NCBI GenBank assembly: GCA_027349605.1
Contig: DAIEMM010000388.1
Coordinates: 1-7,982 of the forward strand
From: Anaeromyxobacteraceae bacterium
GTDB lineage: Bacteria > Myxococcota > Myxococcia > Myxococcales > Anaeromyxobacteraceae
Length of the DNA: 7,982 nt
Reading direction: 5' to 3'
Part shown: piece by piece, positions 5,736 through 7,982 of the stretch
How the letters are laid out: every line of letters begins with the position of its first letter
How positions within the stretch are numbered: the stretch's first letter is position 1
The notes under the pieces: model-generated
Database searches by the model: none
Seen by the model: only the letters and a program-made list of their open reading frames with translations
Told to the model about the DNA's origin: nothing
Translations under genes and position numbers: made by a program

Positions 5736-6917
5736 CTATTCGACCGGCATTTCGTAGAGGCGGTAGACCTTGGACCGCCTCGCCCCTGCCGACTCGATGG
5801 CCTTGTTGATGAGGGTGTTGTCCTCGAGGGTCCAGCTGACTTCGCCTCCCTCGTAGCCGGCCTGGTCCGCGCGACGGATGGTCTCGACGATGAGGACCGC
5901 GTCGATTCCACGACGGCGCCAGCCCTCCTTGATGCCGAGCGCCATGAGGCGGACCTTGGTGATCCGCTTCTGATACCAGAGGAGCTTCGCCAGCCCGATC
6001 GGGAGCCCAAAGGTGGTGAGTTGCCCCCCCACCTTCTTGAACGCCTGGTTGATGTCCGGCACCGTGAGGGAAAAGGCGATGGGCTCGCCGTGGGCCTCGG
6101 CCACGAGTGCCAGTTCCGGTACCACCAGTTGCTTCAGGTCCTTCGCCAGCTTGTCGAACTCGGCGTCGGTCATGGGGACGAATCCCCAGTTCTTTTCCCA
6201 GGCCGAGTTGTAGACGGCCTTGATCCGGACGACCTCGGCCTCGAAGTTGGCGACGTCCAGGGGGCGCACGGTGATTCCCTCATGGGCCCGGATCTTGTCC
6301 GCGACGCGGATGAACCGCTCCGGGGCCGGCACCTTCGCGGACCGCTCGAACGCGAACAGGTCCTTGGCCTTCCGGAACCCGCAGGCCTCGATTAGGTCCG
6401 CGTAGTAGGGCGGGTTGTACGGCATCATCACGTAGGGGGACGAATCGAAGCCGTCCACGAGGAGCCCACACTCCTGGTTCGTCGACAGGTTCATCGGACC
6501 GATGAGTTGGGCAAGTCCGCGCCACCGCGCCCAGTTCTTCGCGGCGGCCACCAGCGCTGCCGCCACTCCCGGGTCGTCGATGGACTCGAACAGTCCGAAG
6601 TACGCCACCTTGCAGCCGTGAAACGCGTTGTAATTCCGGTCCTCGACGGCCGCGATCCGCCCCACGATCTTCCCCTCGCGGCGCGCCAGGAAAAGCGCAA
6701 CCTCGGCGTGGCGGAAGAAGGGGTTCTTGGACGCATCGAGGAACTCGTGCCGTTCCATGACGAGCGGGGGAACCCAGAAGGGGTCGTCCCGGTACACCTC
6801 GAACGGGAACCGGATGAAGCGGTCCTTCTCGATGCCGGACATGACGAGGGAAACCTCGACGTCCTTGGCGGGGTGCGCGACCTCGGTGATGTCCGGCACG
6901 ACGACGGGCCTGTTCAT
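5736..6917 (-). CDS. bcerS: GNAT-superfamily acyltransferase, likely bacterial ceramide synthase
   Basis: This 393-residue protein would transfer an acyl chain to the amino group of 3-ketosphinganine, giving 3-keto-ceramide. It has the pattern of the large GNAT-like family to which Caulobacter bCerS belongs: YRDDPFWVPPL (42-52), KNPFFRHAEVALFLARR (64-80), VGRIAAVEDRNYNAFH (85-100), then FGLFES, GPMNLSTNQECGLLVDGF (140-157), MPYNPPYY (165-172) and GFRKAKDL (180-187). A C-terminal GNAT core follows, with the acyl-CoA-binding-type loop RLMALGIKEGWRRRGID (323-339). The ATG at 6917 has AGGA about seven bases upstream and lies 28 bp after the Spt-type gene. Relatives are often labelled only as hypothetical or N-acetyltransferase; the ceramide assignment depends on its neighbours. 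A run of seven G in the coding strand (6030-6024) encodes part of VGGQL and leaves the frame open. Confidence 0.85.
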   Translation of the reverse strand: MNRPVVVPDITEVAHPAKDVEVSLVMSGIEKDRFIRFPFEVYRDDPFWVPPLVMERHEFLDASKNPFFRHAEVALFLARREGKIVGRIAAVEDRNYNAFHGCKVAYFGLFESIDDPGVAAALVAAAKNWARWRGLAQLIGPMNLSTNQECGLLVDGFDSSPYVMMPYNPPYYADLIEACGFRKAKDLFAFERSAKVPAPERFIRVADKIRAHEGITVRPLDVANFEAEVVRIKAVYNSAWEKNWGFVPMTDAEFDKLAKDLKQLVVPELALVAEAHGEPIAFSLTVPDINQAFKKVGGQLTTFGLPIGLAKLLWYQKRITKVRLMALGIKEGWRRRGIDAVLIVETIRRADQAGYEGGEVSWTLEDNTLINKAIESAGARRSKVYRLYEMPVE

Positions 6918-6945
6918 GGCGGGATCCTGGCGAGTGGGGAACGCT

Positions 6946-7982
6946 TCAGGCGTCCCGCTGGGAGTTGTTGCCGTTCTGCTGCCGTCGCGTCATGAAGTTC
7001 ATGCCCGCCGAGAGGAGCATCGTCGGAAGCTGGCGCCGCTTCTCCCAGAGCTTCACGGGGAGTTCCTTCAGTTGCTTCACGTCGTCCGGCCCCGCGTTGA
7101 TCGCGCGCCAGGTGATCATCTCGGCCGCGTTCGAGAGGCGACGGGACCAGGGCTCGTCCGCCTGCGTCAGGACGTCCAGGATCTCGAGACGGGTGCCGCC
7201 GTCCTGGGTGCCGGTCGCCGTCGTATCGCCCTCGTGCGAGGAGTAGAAGCCGGTCACGCCCGGGCGGGCCATCTTCACCTCGACGCGGGTGTGCGGACGC
7301 TCGGACGGGATCAACCCCAGGTCGCGCCCCGCCTTCTGGAACATCTCCAGGGCACGGTCGATGTGGTCGTCGGTATGGGTGGCCATGAAGACCGTCCGCA
7401 CCAGTTCCTTCTCGACCGCGGGCTTCACGACGGGACTCGCGAACAGGCCCAAGTCGGTGAGCTTCCTCCAGAACTTGAAGGTCAGGGCCTGGTCCCCCAC
7501 GACCACCGGCACCACCGGGGACACGGACGGCTGGGTGTCGAATCCCATCCCCCTGAGTTCCCGGTGGACGCGCTCTGAGATGTCCCAGAGCCGCTCGCGC
7601 CGCTCCGGTTCCTGCTCGATGATGTCCAGTGCCTTGAGCGCTGCCGCCGCCGCGGGAGGGGTCATCGAGGCGCTGAACACCAGCGCCCGGGCCTTGTGCT
7701 TGATCCAGTTGATGACGTCGGCTGGCCCGGCGATCACGCCGCCGATCGAGGCAAGGGACTTGGAGAACGTCGTCATGATGAGGTCCACGTCGTCGTGAAC
7801 CCCGAAATGCTCGCCAGTGCCCTTTCCGCCAGGCCCCATGACGCCGAACCCGTGGGCCTCGTCGACCATGAGCCGGGCCCCGTACTTCCGCTTCAGCTCA
7901 GCGATGGCCGGGAGGTTCGCAAGGTCACCTTCCATCGAGTAGACGCCGTCGACCACGATGAGCTTGCCGGCCTCCGGGTTGG
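6946..7982 (-). CDS. spt: Serine palmitoyltransferase-type PLP enzyme (alpha-oxoamine synthase), 5' end missing
   Basis: 344 C-terminal residues are visible; the reading frame stays open to the right edge, so the N-terminal part lies outside. The enzyme would condense L-serine with an acyl thioester to 3-ketosphinganine, the first step of sphingolipid synthesis. It shows VVDGVYSMEGD, the PLP-ring Asp/His motif DEAHGFGVMG (Asp codon 7863-7861), and TTFSKSLASIGG with the Schiff-base Lys at 7761-7759. The FSKSLAS-GG form resembles serine palmitoyltransferases more than KBL or BioF, but all belong to one family. After the usual end of the fold (MFQKAGRDLGLIP) about 120 further residues follow, a length not typical of Spt. 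It heads the ceramide operon; its promoter lies outside the window. AONS (BioF) and glycine C-acetyltransferase are the alternatives, made less likely by the two genes downstream. Confidence 0.85.
   Translation of the reverse strand, partial: NPEAGKLIVVDGVYSMEGDLANLPAIAELKRKYGARLMVDEAHGFGVMGPGGKGTGEHFGVHDDVDLIMTTFSKSLASIGGVIAGPADVINWIKHKARALVFSASMTPPAAAAALKALDIIEQEPERRERLWDISERVHRELRGMGFDTQPSVSPVVPVVVGDQALTFKFWRKLTDLGLFASPVVKPAVEKELVRTVFMATHTDDHIDRALEMFQKAGRDLGLIPSERPHTRVEVKMARPGVTGFYSSHEGDTTATGTQDGGTRLEILDVLTQADEPWSRRLSNAAEMITWRAINAGPDDVKQLKELPVKLWEKRRQLPTMLLSAGMNFMTRRQQNGNNSQRDA

Larger units (their letters stand above)
145..6899. repeat. Dispersed 9-mer GTCCGGCAC / GTGCCGGAC, 12 exact copies
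   Basis: Exact copies occur as GTGCCGGAC on the plus strand at 145, 1071, 3080, 3944, 3972 and 5339, and as GTCCGGCAC on the plus strand at 1650, 2399, 2657, 3238, 6054 and 6891 (first bases). Flanks favour ATGTCCGGCACC. Three copies are intergenic (145, 3238, 3972), one covers the last sense codons of the hydroxylase (3944), one lies in the helicase insert (2399), and the others are inside genes. Within genes they are read in different frames (VPD at 1650, 2657, 6054, 6891; PA at 3080 and 5339; VRH at 1071), so a single favoured peptide does not explain all of them. Confidence 0.8.

Noticed and set aside
6024..6030. Seven-C homopolymer as a frameshift or assembly error in the acyltransferase
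   Set aside because: The frame is open and both flanks match the family, so no disruption is visible.
6727..7578. Open plus-strand frame opposite the acyltransferase and Spt genes
   Set aside because: It is antisense to two genes with conserved motifs; low-complexity product.

Overview
The window is GC-rich DNA (about two thirds G+C by eye) from a diderm bacterium. Evidence for diderm: a secreted beta-rich, outer-membrane-type protein, and enzymes of the bacterial ceramide pathway. High GC, ceramide genes and a REP-associated transposase fit a Myxococcota-like or other deltaproteobacterial lineage. The sequence alone cannot fix the taxon, and this is inference.

Layout from left to right. 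Positions 1-168 hold no complete gene: a possible leftward promoter whose spacer carries a run of nine G, a hairpin, and a 13-bp tandem repeat. A leftward secreted beta-barrel-like protein (169-867) lies 110 bp downstream of a leftward Rep/UvrD-type DNA helicase (978-3146), which carries an unusual insert of about 51 codons between helicase motifs II and III. A divergent 139-bp gap then leads to a rightward membrane fatty acid hydroxylase (3286-3957). The end of that gene lies inside a perfect 28-bp tandem repeat (3935-3990), followed by an 11-bp-stem hairpin (3994-4024) and a rightward REP-associated tyrosine transposase, RAYT (4062-4730). Only 9 bp separate it from the convergent leftward operon filling the rest of the window: a serine palmitoyltransferase-type enzyme (6946 to the right edge, 5' end missing), a GNAT-fold acyltransferase (5736-6917) and an NAD(P)-dependent reductase (4740-5732).

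The three right-hand genes match the three steps of bacterial ceramide synthesis: Spt condenses serine with an acyl thioester, bCerS N-acylates the 3-keto product, and CerR reduces the 3-keto-ceramide. The fatty acid hydroxylase on the other side of the transposase is a plausible ceramide or acyl-chain hydroxylase, making this a candidate hydroxy-ceramide locus interrupted or flanked by a RAYT.

The most unusual signal is a 9-mer, GTCCGGCAC (or its reverse complement GTGCCGGAC), found 12 times in 8 kb where well under one is expected. It lies in the tandem repeat beside the RAYT, in three intergenic places, in the helicase insert, and inside several genes in different reading frames. This suggests a dispersed REP-like element tied to the RAYT, or a genome-wide DNA signal.
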